Under the pieces are notes generated by a model. The model ran no database searches. It was not told the DNA's origin and saw nothing but the letters and a program-made list of their open reading frames with translations. From positions 186,001 to 250,000 of the forward strand of contig NW_023501096.1 of the NCBI RefSeq assembly GCF_014066305.1: DNA of 64,000 nt, in the 5' to 3' direction. This stretch comes from Letharia columbiana. Lineage: Eukaryota > Ascomycota > Lecanoromycetes > Lecanorales > Parmeliaceae. Shown here piece after piece: positions 53,851-64,000 of the stretch. Position numbers and translations under genes: made by a program. The stretch's first letter is position 1, and every line of letters starts with the position of its first letter.

Positions 53851-54784
53851 TTACAAAGGGGCTCGAGGGAGGATGAATACAGTCGTGGGCATGTAGGAGG
53901 AAAGGGGGAGAAGGAGCACATCGTCTTGCTAAGAGCATGTGCGGCGAATGAGGGGCAGTAGACGACTGAGAGGCCTTGGAAGACTCAACTGGCGTCACAC
54001 ACTTTTGGTAGCATGTCAGACTTGTGGAGGAAAGAAAACGGTCTCAAAGACGCTGCTATCGCAACATTCTTTGCGTATGATAGATAGAAACAAAGATTAA
54101 ACCAAGGAGTGCAGTCCAACTATTTAGTAGGGAAACTCACTTCACTTAAAAAGGCGCCGGAAACAGTGAGTAGGTAGCTTCTCCAGCCCACTATTTCCTA
54201 ATCCGTCTTTTCTTTTGATTCGATATGTACGTAAGAGTTGCTGCGAGACTAAACGGTCTCCGTAACTGTCCCACAACCCAATCCCGATTTGTAGACAGGA
54301 GAATTGTTTCCTGGAGATCTTGTCGTGGCAGAGCGATAGCTTCCGGAAAATCAGGGATCGTTGTGCTTGTCATTAGAATACTGCGATGCGAAACGCACGT
54401 TCGGACGGAAGGAGTATGATCGACAGTCCCGTACCTGCACCCTCATGCAGGCGATGTGCAATCTTAATGTTCTGTCCATCCCCTTCGACTCTGCCCTCGC
54501 AACGATTCTCGCGAATCATTTGTATCTCGCCCTCATCCATGCCTTGCCTGTATCCCCCTGCATATTCGACAGTTCCCAAATTTGTCGCGGGAGTGTCTCT
54601 TTTCAGACATCACTTCTGTATCGGAAGATGCAGTCTTCCGAAAACAATGAGATCGTCATTTACGACCTCTTTTCTAGGACGAGAGATATTACTGCGACAG
54701 ACACCGGTCGCTTTGCCTTTTTCCTGAGATCGCCCACGGCTATGTTTTATCGTGTGAGACGAGTTCAATAAACCGCAGTGAAAG
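53851..54784. other. Intergenic, no supported gene
   Basis: Frames on both strands at 54190-54770 overlap each other and carry no family features. Confidence 0.35.
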
Positions 54785-54789
54785 AACCA

Positions 54790-54798
54790 CATAAAAGG
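54790..54798 (+). promoter_or_regulatory. TATA element of the small secreted protein gene
   Basis: CATAAAAGG lies 87-95 nt upstream of the ATG at 54885. It is followed by a C/T-rich leader with CAA-type start context (CGCCAACATG), the layout of a strong fungal promoter. Confidence 0.5.
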
Positions 54799-54884
54799 AT
54801 CATTCCCGGCCAACTTTTCTACCCCGATACGAAGCTTCAAACCATCTCATCGGTCATCTCTCAACTGAATACCTTCTCGCCAAC

Positions 54885-55289
54885 ATGAAGTCTATCTTTC
54901 TCTCCGCCCTGGTTGCCTTCAGCTTCGTCGCACTCAACACCGCAATCGCACTTCCGTGAGTACATCCGAGCCCCCTTTACATCCTCCTCCTCCCCCAGCC
55001 TCAAAATCTATCTCAATCGCCCAAATCTCTCCTTCTTTCACAGCCCAGGCACCATCCTATACCTTCACTCCCAGCCTTAAGAACCAATATTAACACCGAA
55101 TAGTTCCCCAGTGACCGCGACTAAGAGCTTTACTACCCCTCCCCCTTTCACTTTTCCTCCGTTCACCATCCCTATCATCACAACCCTACCGATACCTATA
55201 ACGTAAGTAGCTCTACCCATTGATTTGTAACCCCTTTACGTGTTCATGTCGCGTTGACTGACAGACGTGAGATAATTAGGCTGCTGTGA
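54885..55289 (+). CDS. Small secreted protein, Thr/Pro-rich
   Basis: Predicted 64-residue secreted peptide. Exon 1 (54885-54955) encodes a textbook signal peptide, MKSIFLSALVAFSFVALNTA, ending ALP. It is followed by a 148-nt intron (donor GTGAGT, branch TTAAC, acceptor ATAG). Exon 2 (55104-55202) encodes a Thr/Pro/Ile/Phe-rich stretch (FTTPPPFTFPPFTIPIITT). A second intron (GTAAGT...GACTGACAG, 62 nt) joins in phase to a short exon 3 ending REIIRLL, stop at 55289. If intron 2 is not removed, translation ends at 55206 with 57 residues. There are no cysteines, so it is not a disulfide-type effector; a cell-wall or surface-active peptide is one guess. The promoter and splice signals are the main support. 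Confidence 0.55.
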
Positions 55290-55870
55290 ACGACAATGGA
55301 GCGAGCTGCTGAAAGTGCACCGTTGCTCAACCGCATTCATCCGGGCTAGTAGACTCGCGCAGTGAAGTCTGTGGGGGAGCGAGAGCAGGGTTGCAGATAC
55401 TTGATGGATACGTTGGCATTTATTTGCGGGGTGCATTGTTAATTAAGAGGAAAAGCCATGGCACGCTGGTCGAGCTGGCTGTCGGAGTTCTTGTATGGGT
55501 ATTGAGAGCCTTTTCAAGGCCGTCTGTTCGATATTGGATAACAGGGCACTAGTCCATGGATGAAAAACAATCTTTCACCGCCTACAATACCCTCGTCTCG
55601 TATAGTCAAAGCAGTGACCCCGTCCTATAATAGCATTGATTCGTATCGATATTCTTTCGAAGCATACCACGTAGTAACTCTGGCGCAAATTTCTCGCTGC
55701 CCGTGCTGGTCTCGAAAACCGACACTCTTATACATCTCTCTCCTGTCCGGAACTCCTGAGTAGTGCCTAAATTTCTACGACCTTGTACAAATCCGGCCTT
55801 ACTCTTGCCGTAATCCACGTCCACGAAACCTTCGCAATGACAGAAATGGCACCAAGCCAAGATCCCAGAC
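55290..55870. other. Intergenic, no gene seen
   Basis: Leads into the P450 fragment. Confidence 0.35.
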
Positions 55871-56088
55871 CCGCTCCCGTCGTCCGGCTCAACCGTCTTC
55901 TATCCAGCCTCGCTCGGTCAGGGCTGCACTTGGCGATGGCTGTCGTATTTCGGCGGTTTACCTTCGAGCTCTACGAAACCGACGTTTCCGACGTCAGACT
56001 GGCGCATGATACGTTTGTGCCTGCGCTGAAGATGGATTCGAAGGGTGTCATGGTAAGGGTGATTTCGAATGAGCTCTCAGCTAGGTAA
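55871..56088 (+). pseudogene. C-terminal fragment of a cytochrome P450
   Basis: About 70 codons read as the end of a fungal P450: LARSGLHLAMAVVFRRF (the helix after the heme cysteine) followed by TFELYETDVSDVRLAHDTF and PALKMDSKGVMVRV, matching the usual (R)F-x-x-ELYETxxxDVxxAHDxFxPxPKxxSKGVxVxV ending. The heme-binding Cys motif and everything before it cannot be found upstream in any frame. With the PKS relic 5 kb away this may be debris of one lost metabolite cluster (inference). Confidence 0.65.
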
Positions 56089-57223
56089 AGACGAGTAGTC
56101 GTACAGGAAATTGTCTTTCCCTCTCGCCAGCAAGGACAGACGGGCGGGTATGTTTTTTTTGGCTGCACGGTAGCGGAAGAAAGGAGTGAAACAGCTAGAT
56201 AGGAGAGTGAAAAAGTTGCGTCAAGGCTCGTGAATCGATAACTGCCACTGCTCTTCCGTATCTTCGTTTGTAGTCGTTCAAGATTAATCTGCATATCTTC
56301 CGCTTGCTATCACAAGATTGAGACCGTATCACGCTAAACCTTATGAGGGTTCCAGAGCACCTGCTCTAGTCGGCATCTTACTTCGGCCTTACCATGAATG
56401 AACTGCAGTCCGATGAGTCGTCTAGAAATTCACAAAGAGACGGTCTATGTGCAAAGCAACGGACCATTTGACTGTCCGACCGATTATAAAAAGACCCATG
56501 CTGCCTTTATCAAATGCAGGTGGCTTAGAGTAGTTGTATGTCGCAACTCCACGTACTCCACGTCACCCGATAAACAAGCCTTGTCGTCGCCACTTAACCT
56601 CTCTATGTAGCCAAACCTCCCTGCACTTGGTCGTCGTCTCACTCCGAGTGGTGACTGCAGAGCTTATGGGATAGGAGGGAAAGAGGCGGAAGTATAAAAT
56701 GTCGCTGTTGATTGCTCTGGTACCCTGTAGTCGTATCGCAGTCGCCATCGCTTCTACTACCAGATGCTATCCCATATCCTATCCTGGCAGGGTTCTCGTT
56801 TCAGGGATAAAAGGACAGGCTACTCAAATCCTTTCTTGATCGATTGCCACCACTCAACGACGACCTAAGTCACGACCGGCCTTTCAGCGTCGACGATTAT
56901 CGATTATCAGACGGAAACCTTGCAACAAACTGATTTGTTGCAGATTTCTTAATTTCCGCCTTTGCGAAGACCAGGATGTTCTTGCCAAGACGAGATCACA
57001 CTACCGCTTAAACATGGGTAATTTAGCCGGAGTAATTCGCCACTCCACGCGTTGCGCCACCAACAATAATACGCAGTCTCGTTTGGCTGGCTAGGCATCA
57101 TTTCAACGATGGAAAGCATTCGAGGCATCCCCAGCTCTAAGGAAGATAACACGATCAGCACTTACTACGGTCGCCACGCGTCCTCGTCTCCTTCTAACAA
57201 CCCAATTTGCAAACCGTCAAGCT
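56089..57223. other. Intergenic, promoter of the PARP gene
   Basis: No gene seen. A frame at 57109-57300 overlaps the PARP start in another phase and is ignored. Confidence 0.4.
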
Positions 57224-59038
57224 ATGAAACGCTCGCGAAAAGCGGACGGTGGACATACAGAAGCGGAACGGAAGAAGCCGCCCAAAAGGGCCCGGGGTAA
57301 GAAAGCTGAAAGTTTGGCGCCCTCAACTTCAGGAGAAGAAATTGTCAAATCCAATGACGCGACTTCGCCGGATCATACTACAGCCTCGAAGCAGCTCAAG
57401 AAGCCTGGCAAAACTACCAGAGCGCCAGTAGACGAAACATGCTGGTTCAGTGCAAAATCCAAGGGTATTGCCAAAGACTGTTACGAAGTCTATGTGGACG
57501 ATGATGGCCTCAATTACGATGCCAGCTTGAACCTCAGCAGCATCGATGGCAACAATAACAAGTTCTACTACATCCAGCTGCTATGCCGTACGGACACTGA
57601 CCAATCTAAATTTGCGGTCTGGACGCATTGGGGCCGGATCGGTGAGGCTGGCCAGAATAATCTGGATGTAAACATGTCTCTGGAGACTGCCTTTGTTCTT
57701 TTCAAGTCAAAGTTCAAGGACAAGACCGGCCTGAAATGGGAGAACAGGAGTGAACAGCCAAAGGCCAAGAAGTACACCATGATCGAAAAGTCCTATGGCA
57801 ATGAAACAGACGATGAAGCAGGGGATCAGGCTCAACAGTCCAATGAATCTCCTCAGAAAATCGCATTGCCGGACTGTACGCTCAACGAGGAGTTACAAGA
57901 GCTCGTGCGCTTTCTTTTCGACGCGGGGATCATGAAGAAGTCCATGGCTTCCCAAAAATACAACTTTAATAAGTTGCCACTAGGCAAGCTGTCGAAAAGC
58001 ACCATCGAAAAGGGTTACCTCGCACTTAGGGAGCTCGGCGATGTGATCTTGAACCCCAAGCTGGCCCAAGAAAAGCACGAAACATCTCTTGCGACCGCTT
58101 TCAACGACTTGAGTTCTCAGTACTACACTATCATCCCCCATGACTTCGGGCGGAACAGACCGACGCCAATCAACAGCGAAGCTCAGCTCAAAGCTGAGAT
58201 GGACTTGGTGGAGACCCTAGGGAACATGCAGATCAGCAATGAAATTCTCAAAGACACCGAGTATCCAAAAGACCCGCAAGGAAATGCCATTCACCCTCTC
58301 GATGCACAAATGCGATCTCTGGGACTTCGAGAAGCGATTCCAGTTGACAGGAAATCAGTCGAATTTGGTCATTTGGAAAGCTACCTGAATCATGCGAAAG
58401 ATGGCTACTGCCTTTCCTCCGACACCGCGATCCAGAATATCTACCGCATCTCTCGCTCTGAGGAAATAGACCGCTGGATCGCTGGCGGCTATGACGCTGA
58501 AGCCATGAAGACGAAACTCGTCAAAGATCATCGGAGACTACTCTGGCATGGCTCGCGAGGCTGCAACTTCGGCGGTATCCTCAGTCAAGGTTTGCGCATC
58601 GCCCCTCCAGAAGCGCCTGCTAACGGAAAAGCCTTCGGAAAAGGCATCTACCTTGCAGACAGAGCCTGTAAATCTGCCGCTTATTGTGATCCGTGGACAT
58701 CAGGGCAGACTGGACTACTTCTGCTATGCGAGACACAACTTGGAGACCCAGCATATGTTCGGAGGGACCATGAGTACAACGCCGCCGATAGTATGAGGAA
58801 GAAGGGGCTCATCTCCACCAAAATGGCGGAAAATCCTGCAAATGAGCCCTTGAAATGGATGGATGCTGGTGTCGCGAATTCGGAGCTAAATGGCACGCTC
58901 ATGCCTGATCATGAAGTCAAGTTGCCATCAGCGCGTGGGAATCCGAATGAGTACATCGTGTATGATGTGGCTCAGATCAAGATTCGTTATGTATTCATGC
59001 TCAAGTGGAAAGACTCCAGGCAGTGGGGTATCTATTGA
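57224..59038 (+). CDS. Poly(ADP-ribose) polymerase (WGR-PRD-catalytic)
   Basis: Nuclear enzyme that transfers ADP-ribose units from NAD+ to proteins in DNA-damage signalling. 604 residues, intronless. Residues 1-65 are basic and disordered (KRARGKK, nuclear-localisation-like). The WGR domain spans about 70-180, with the signature THWGRIGEAGQ at 134-144. The helical regulatory domain is about 215-340. The ART catalytic domain is about 355-604. The H-Y-E triad is present: His442 in LLWHGSRG, Tyr476 in FGKGIYLADR, Glu576 in NPNEYIVYDVAQ. Fungal PARPs such as the Aspergillus PrpA type are usually described with an N-terminal BRCT domain. None is seen here, so the architecture resembles animal PARP2/3, unless upstream exons were missed. 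Confidence 0.93.
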   Translation: MKRSRKADGGHTEAERKKPPKRARGKKAESLAPSTSGEEIVKSNDATSPDHTTASKQLKKPGKTTRAPVDETCWFSAKSKGIAKDCYEVYVDDDGLNYDASLNLSSIDGNNNKFYYIQLLCRTDTDQSKFAVWTHWGRIGEAGQNNLDVNMSLETAFVLFKSKFKDKTGLKWENRSEQPKAKKYTMIEKSYGNETDDEAGDQAQQSNESPQKIALPDCTLNEELQELVRFLFDAGIMKKSMASQKYNFNKLPLGKLSKSTIEKGYLALRELGDVILNPKLAQEKHETSLATAFNDLSSQYYTIIPHDFGRNRPTPINSEAQLKAEMDLVETLGNMQISNEILKDTEYPKDPQGNAIHPLDAQMRSLGLREAIPVDRKSVEFGHLESYLNHAKDGYCLSSDTAIQNIYRISRSEEIDRWIAGGYDAEAMKTKLVKDHRRLLWHGSRGCNFGGILSQGLRIAPPEAPANGKAFGKGIYLADRACKSAAYCDPWTSGQTGLLLLCETQLGDPAYVRRDHEYNAADSMRKKGLISTKMAENPANEPLKWMDAGVANSELNGTLMPDHEVKLPSARGNPNEYIVYDVAQIKIRYVFMLKWKDSRQWGIY

Positions 59039-59533
59039 ACAGAGAAAATTCAGCATCGGGGAAACTGGCTGTGCCCTCGACGGAAGTGCTTGAAGCTATG
59101 TATATGCTCTGGTGGAACCGTAAAAGCGGCTGATTCAGGAATGTATCGAGGCCATGTATAAATCAGCCTTACGGCTTGAGAGAAGCTCGATGAGAATGCC
59201 AGGACTTGCCTCGCAACAAATAAAACGCTCGCTACAATGACTTTGGAAAATACTTTTGATGTTGCCATTCGACATCCTCACGGGACTCATGCATGTCGCA
59301 TGCACGATCCAGTCCTCCATTGTAAGATTACCACTCGGTCAAGAAGAGGCCCAGAAATTTCAAAACATTACGCGCAATGCAAACAATGCCGCATATCAAA
59401 TCCACGCTCTCCAAACTCGCTCTCATGTTTGTCAAACCAGCAGCCACGTATCAAACCCCGCAGTACCAGTACATAAAAACTAGTCGTTGATATCCCCGCA
59501 CATGAGACCCCTTCAAGGAAGGAAAAAGAAGCC
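59039..59533. other. Intergenic, no gene seen
   Basis: 3' flank of PARP and promoter of the next gene. Confidence 0.4.
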
Positions 59534-60136
59534 ATGGCTCACCCATCCCACCCACACTCCCTTCACCGAGAGCCAACCAGCTCCCCACAGGGATCAACGC
59601 ATTCCACCGAGACAAGCTCGATGCACGAAGCCGATTCCCTCCCCCTCTTAATTCAACACCGAACCGGTACCCTCCACTCTCCCACTACCGGCCACGCTTT
59701 CATCCACGTCCACCCATCGCCTCCCGTCAGCCTCGCATTGCTTACCAAAAACGCGATCCAAGCGCTCAGAGAGACGCACAACTCTAACAACAGCCAAGTC
59801 ATACCCGGGACCGCCATTGTCGAATGCCTGACCGTGCATTGGGGGGTTCCAGCCCAGAGACCCGGTGCGCTGGCTTTCCCAGCTACCACTCAGCTTTCCG
59901 AAGAGAATGTGGAGATGGTCTTGAGTTACATGCGTCGTGGTAGAGGCTATGACTTTGTGGAAATCCGGTTCAAAGAGCCGGCCGCGGACCCACCGTTGGG
60001 ATCTCTTCCAATCCGCTCTTCTCGGGAGGTCCCACCCGGTCGATCGATGAACAAAAAGGAGCATCAACCCGATCAGCCGAAGGGTGCTGGAGGAGGAGGG
60101 TTTGAAGTACCGCCCGAGCTGGACTATCGTTCGTAG
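59534..60136 (+). CDS. Uncharacterised protein with a conserved 110-residue domain, paralogue A
   Basis: 200-residue intronless frame from the ATG at 59534. After a His/Ser/Pro-rich start, residues 37-147 form a compact block: LLIQHRTGT, AFIHVHPSPPVSLALL, CLTVHWGVP, FPATTQLSEENVEMVLSYM, GYDFVEIRF. The same block closes the protein encoded at 62498-63538, with the anchors IQHR, VHW, FPxTTxL and GYDxVE in the same order and spacing. Predicted alternation of strands and one or two helices could suit a small ubiquitin-like or beta-grasp fold (inference). The C terminus is a charged disordered tail. I do not recognise the family. Confidence 0.65.
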   Translation: MAHPSHPHSLHREPTSSPQGSTHSTETSSMHEADSLPLLIQHRTGTLHSPTTGHAFIHVHPSPPVSLALLTKNAIQALRETHNSNNSQVIPGTAIVECLTVHWGVPAQRPGALAFPATTQLSEENVEMVLSYMRRGRGYDFVEIRFKEPAADPPLGSLPIRSSREVPPGRSMNKKEHQPDQPKGAGGGGFEVPPELDYRS

Positions 60137-62497
60137 GGTCAGGAAAATGCCAAAGGAAGAAATAGTAGACTTGGTTGGGCACTCGAGCCATGCAGCCTGA
60201 TTCTTCTAGAAGAACGGATGCGGAACTCGAAGGTAGGCACGTATGACTGGTAACAAGGAACTCCGAGCCTTAATGTCACAAGGAACCTTGAAAGACTTCA
60301 CAAAAGCGGGGACAAAATCCTGCCCTTGCCAAGAGGAGACAAATGCTCGCACCCGAATCTCAAAGCCATATTTTACACCCCCCGATAACCCACACCAATC
60401 CCCTCTCCGTCACTTCTGCAACCTCCTCCATAACCTATCCAGGATTACCGCCGGCTGTGGAGCGCCCGCTCGTGAACCGGGGGAGTTTAGAAGCGAGACG
60501 GAGGAATCTCCCAACGGAGACACGACTCGGTGCGGTAATACAGTTCTCGAGAAGACGGGGGCATATGGTCCGACCGAGGTCTACCTTCTTGCGGTATGGA
60601 TAGCAGGAAGCTCGCATACACGGACGGTTGTGGCCGAGGAGTCTTGAAAGTCGTTCTTTGAGCTCGGCACCACCAAACTAACGCACTGCATAAAGTGAAT
60701 CAATCCATGCTGCCACACTCACAGCAAGCAATAGAGATCGCCATCGGTCATGCTCAGTGGAAAGTCAAGAGTACTATGCCCGTCGAGAAAGATCCACGAT
60801 GCAAAAGCGCGCTTGCATCTTGAGCACATATCTGCCAAAATGGCTATGAGACGCATCGTCCCCACGTTCGCCCTTCCTTCCTCTCCCGGGTTACCCTGTC
60901 CATGATCCCTGCACCTGCGACCTCTATCCCCCCAACCTTGCACCAACCCCGCAATCCCATTCCCTGACTCCATGCCCCAACATCAACGAAAACCATCAGG
61001 CCCCCCTCCACCCCAATCTCAGCTACCCATCCCTCAAACACGGTCCCACCCCGCTCGCAAACTACATGCTATCTTCTCCAGCAAAACCCCCCAACCTCGA
61101 CACCCCGCGCGCCGCTCGTAATCCCACCCCGTCATCAAATCCAGCCCGACCCCCTCTCCCGCAGAGGACCAGTTCCAGGCTCATCGGCCTCATCGCACGC
61201 ACGCAAGGCTCGGGCACTCCCTCCCTCCCCCGGGGCCAGCATGCCCCAACTTCCCTCAGCCGATGGGAGACACAACTTTACCGCGACAGCCGTGTGCAGC
61301 GAGCGGAGTGTGACAGACTTTGGATCCGTATCGTAGATGCGCGCGCTCGCTGTTGGCGCAGACGTGGACGTAGACGTAGGCGTCTATATCAATGGATGAA
61401 AGAAGATCCGATCCGATCCGATCCGATCAGGGACAGTCCTTTGCAGATTATGAGGCAATCCAGCAGGGGGCATCTCATTGCCTACTTATTTCCTTTCGCG
61501 CGGGTGTATATTGCCTCCCGCTGCGCATGACGATCCCCATCCGTGAATGAACGCGGCACAGGCCGCTTTGGAGAGGGTAGGCGATTATCATTCGGCTCGT
61601 CGGGAGCGCGGATGTGGAATCTGAGCTGAGCTGAGCTAGGCTGATGACGATGATGAAAGGGGCGGTGAGGGATGTGTGTGTGCGTGGTTGTGCTGGAAGG
61701 GAGCCCTTGTTGTCGTCGTCGTTGGCGCGGATGATGAAAGGCATCATCTCTGTTCACCGGCCGCGGTTCGGATGACGAGTCAGGTGCGTCCTCCTGTCCT
61801 TCTATCCGTCGGGTCCGCGATATACATCCGCGACTTCGTGTTCGTTGCGCCGACTTTCCCGCTCATCGCTGCTGCGGGCGCTTGCTGATGGGTGGCGGTT
61901 GGCTTCGCGATGAGGTCTCCGTGGCGGGGTTTCTTGGTCAAGTTGATGGGTTGATTGGGCTTCGGTTCTTGGGTATCTTTGTTGCCAGTGCTGTTTTGTT
62001 TTGTTTTGTGATTCTTTCATTTTCAGGGTTGATGGGTTCGCTGGATATGCCAGCTTGCGACTTGTACGTCTCTTCGCGTCTTCCACGTCTTTCCAGAGAT
62101 AGATTACTGTGTAGCGAGGGTGCGGTCGATTCTATCGGCTTATTTCCTGAAGCAGACTCCGGCGCTTTCCGTGCTCGTCCAAGGTTATCCCTTCTGCGAG
62201 GCCGTCCGGCGGCGGCGTCATCGTGTAACCGCTGCCTTCCATCTCGACCATGGGCTGCTTCATGTTGATAAATTCAGTCAGTACCAGCTCGATCGTAAAC
62301 GCTATGCTTTTGGTGAGTCGGTAGCAATGATGTGTAGCACTGGATCGATAGGTGCGCATACCGCAGCTGAAGACAGGGAGATTAGGATCTTGTTATCAGA
62401 CAGTACCTAGTAACCGCAGTGGCCGAATCGAGATATGATAGAATGAATACATCCGTTCCTCCCTCCCACCCCACCCTCTCTCACCCAAAACCAGCAC
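60137..62497. other. Long intergenic region between convergent paralogues
   Basis: No gene supported. A GATCC repeat (about five units, near 61405-61429) and T-rich tracts (near 61990) are present. Open frames are short, overlap on both strands and have biased composition. Confidence 0.35.
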
Positions 62498-63538
62498 TCA
62501 CGGTGTCTCAAACCCAACCTCAACCCAATCATACCCCTTCACATCCCTCAAACACACCAACATAGTCTCCAAACTCTCATCTCTGAGTTCCGTCGTTGGG
62601 GGGAAATGATGATAAACCTGCTTATCGACATCCCAATGAACGACGAGGCTTTCGATCCACCCGCGAAGAGCAAGCGCTTGCGGTGCGCTGCCCGTGCTGT
62701 CGTTCTGCATGCCTGCCCAGACAGCCTGTTTCAGTTCGTTGAGGCTGACGGACGAAGGGACCGACACGGTCGCGTGGTAGGGGTCGGAAGTCCCGGTCAC
62801 GGGATTGGGGACGCGGTGTTGGATCGTCAGGGCGACTTTGTCGAAGGCGGCAGGGGGCGGGTCTTGGTTTGTGAAGGCGGCGTGCATGTTACCGATGGAC
62901 GACGGGTGGTACAGACTCGAGTGTACGATCAGCGGGCTCTCCGTCATCGATGTGGGACCCATGACCGGAATCGTCGTTCTACTTCGTGGCCGAGTGGCGG
63001 TGGTGGATGGCAACATGTCGGCTGGAGGCTTCGCGGCCATTTTTATAGGGTTCCAGTCGATGTATGGCGAGTTTTTCGCTGCGTGGGTCGATGCTCCGGT
63101 AGATCCCGCCCCTCGAGTCTGTCCCATGCGTCTCGCGCGATCCCTTTCCCACTCCGCCTTCCGGAACGCACCTTCAATCGCGAGAGAGGTACCGTATTCC
63201 TTGGCCAGTAGGAGCCTTTGCGAAATGATGTTCTGCATAGCCGAGAGATTCTGCTGCATCTCCACCAGTGGAGATCCGGGACGTAGTGGTTTGAGAGGAG
63301 CCAGTAGGTCTAGTGGAGTCAACAGCGGAGTCTCCGCAGAGTGTACGGGCGGGAGAAAGATTGGAGTTTCGTTACTCTGCAAGCGGAAGTCGTCAATGAG
63401 TTTGTGGCCGAGGTACTGGTTCTCAGACCCTCTTCTGGGCGGAGGCGGCGGGGCCATTGCTGTCATTCCAAGGCTGGTTGAAGGATGGAAAATGCCTTCC
63501 TGGTAGATGGACGTCGTGTTGGCCATGTGTCTTTGCAT
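62498..63538 (-). CDS. Uncharacterised protein with the same 110-residue domain, paralogue B
   Basis: 346-residue intronless frame from the ATG at 63538; a second Met at codon 5 is an alternative start. The N-terminal third is Pro-rich (MAPPPPPRRG). Residues about 90-140 are helical and charged (MQNIISQRLLLAKEYGTS, AEWERDRARRMGQ). The C-terminal 113 residues carry the domain shared with paralogue A: LTIQHRVPNPVTG, ATVSVPSSVSLNELKQAVW, SLVVHWDVD, FPPTTELRDESLETMLVCL, GYDWVEVGF. A and B are convergent, about 2.4 kb apart. The longer N terminus here suggests the domain is an interaction module. No catalytic motif or membrane segment is seen. Confidence 0.7.
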   Translation of the reverse strand: MQRHMANTTSIYQEGIFHPSTSLGMTAMAPPPPPRRGSENQYLGHKLIDDFRLQSNETPIFLPPVHSAETPLLTPLDLLAPLKPLRPGSPLVEMQQNLSAMQNIISQRLLLAKEYGTSLAIEGAFRKAEWERDRARRMGQTRGAGSTGASTHAAKNSPYIDWNPIKMAAKPPADMLPSTTATRPRSRTTIPVMGPTSMTESPLIVHSSLYHPSSIGNMHAAFTNQDPPPAAFDKVALTIQHRVPNPVTGTSDPYHATVSVPSSVSLNELKQAVWAGMQNDSTGSAPQALALRGWIESLVVHWDVDKQVYHHFPPTTELRDESLETMLVCLRDVKGYDWVEVGFETP

Positions 63539-64000
63539 AGTTGCTCGTGTGATCTGTATCCAAGCAGTGGACTTGGTTTGGCGGACACAGAGCGCCCAAG
63601 AGCATATAAATTACTCAGAAACTCCGCACTGCGGAATGTATCCGGAAGATTACCAACCTCTGCCAATTCCGTGGTTTGAGATCGCTTGCTAGTAGCGAGA
63701 AACTCTTGCTGCACGTGCCAATACACCATTATAACATCTATTGAAACTTTGTTTTGTTTCGTCTTTTTTGTCTTTTTTCCGAATTCTTTCCCAAATGAAA
63801 GCACACAGGTGAAAATTGGCCAGCTGGGAAAGCAAGTACAAGGAAAGCAATCTCCGTAATAGATTCTGTACAACCCCTCACAGTATTTTTACTCTTATTG
63901 CAATGGTAGTCGCTAAGCTCGCTCACCTTGTTTCATGATGGAAACAGCCGTCAGATGTCATTCTCAGTCTGCCCCAGAGCCAAACGACCTAGCTTCCGAA
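63539..64000. other. Window end, promoter of paralogue B
   Basis: Contains short T-rich runs. No gene seen before the window ends. Confidence 0.4.

Noticed and set aside
54191..54840. Overlapping frames on both strands upstream of the small secreted gene
   Set aside because: None has a recognisable feature, and mutual overlap makes chance more likely.
60243..62410. Multiple 60-150-codon frames between the convergent paralogues
   Set aside because: They overlap on both strands, with biased composition and no conserved motif.

Overview
This is nuclear DNA from a filamentous ascomycete (Pezizomycotina; a Dothideomycete is my best guess, an inference). The reasons are short spliceosomal introns of about 47-100 nt with GTRNGY donors and CTRAC-like branch sites, a Zn2Cys6 regulator, a 14-span MFS transporter, a non-reducing polyketide synthase relic, a WGR-type PARP and a TRF4-type poly(A) polymerase. 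There is no operon structure, rRNA or CRISPR array, and I found no convincing tRNA gene.

Layout. 0-5 kb: a His/Gly/Pro-rich small heat-shock protein, a secreted protein of unknown function, and a decayed coiled-coil gene. 8-12 kb: one intronless 1336-codon gene for a largely disordered protein. A 340-bp pyrimidine hexanucleotide microsatellite follows at 12.6 kb. 13.9-17.3 kb: a TRF4-like non-canonical poly(A) polymerase, which I model as four exons joining two open frames. 18.5-22.8 kb: an AflR-like Zn2Cys6 regulator and a DHA2-type MFS exporter, both on the minus strand.

From about 24 to 56 kb the window is accessory in character. It holds many broken genes: two membrane-protein pseudogenes, zinc-finger (C2H2/C2HC) relics, a frameshifted J-domain protein, a frameshifted FKBP-like gene, a frameshifted F-box-type protein, a KS-AT relic of a non-reducing PKS, a 7-TM relic and a P450 tail. 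Mobile DNA here includes a 718-bp TIR element with TTA target duplication (PIF/Harbinger-like MITE), a 307-bp insertion with an 8-bp target duplication and 81-bp terminal direct repeats, and an AT-rich decayed inverted-repeat element. Inside this belt three genes at 38.8, 40.2 and 43.1 kb encode proteins made of two TFIIB-like cyclin folds with no zinc ribbon. Two are intact and one is broken. This is the most unusual finding. A tiny secreted protein gene with a clear promoter and three exons sits at 54.9 kb.

57-64 kb returns to better-preserved genes: an intact PARP, and two facing paralogues (59.5 and 62.5 kb) that share an unrecognised domain of about 110 residues.

All gene models were worked out by eye from the sequence. 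Splice sites, frameshifts and relic boundaries are predictions. Isolated one-base frameshifts could also be sequencing errors.
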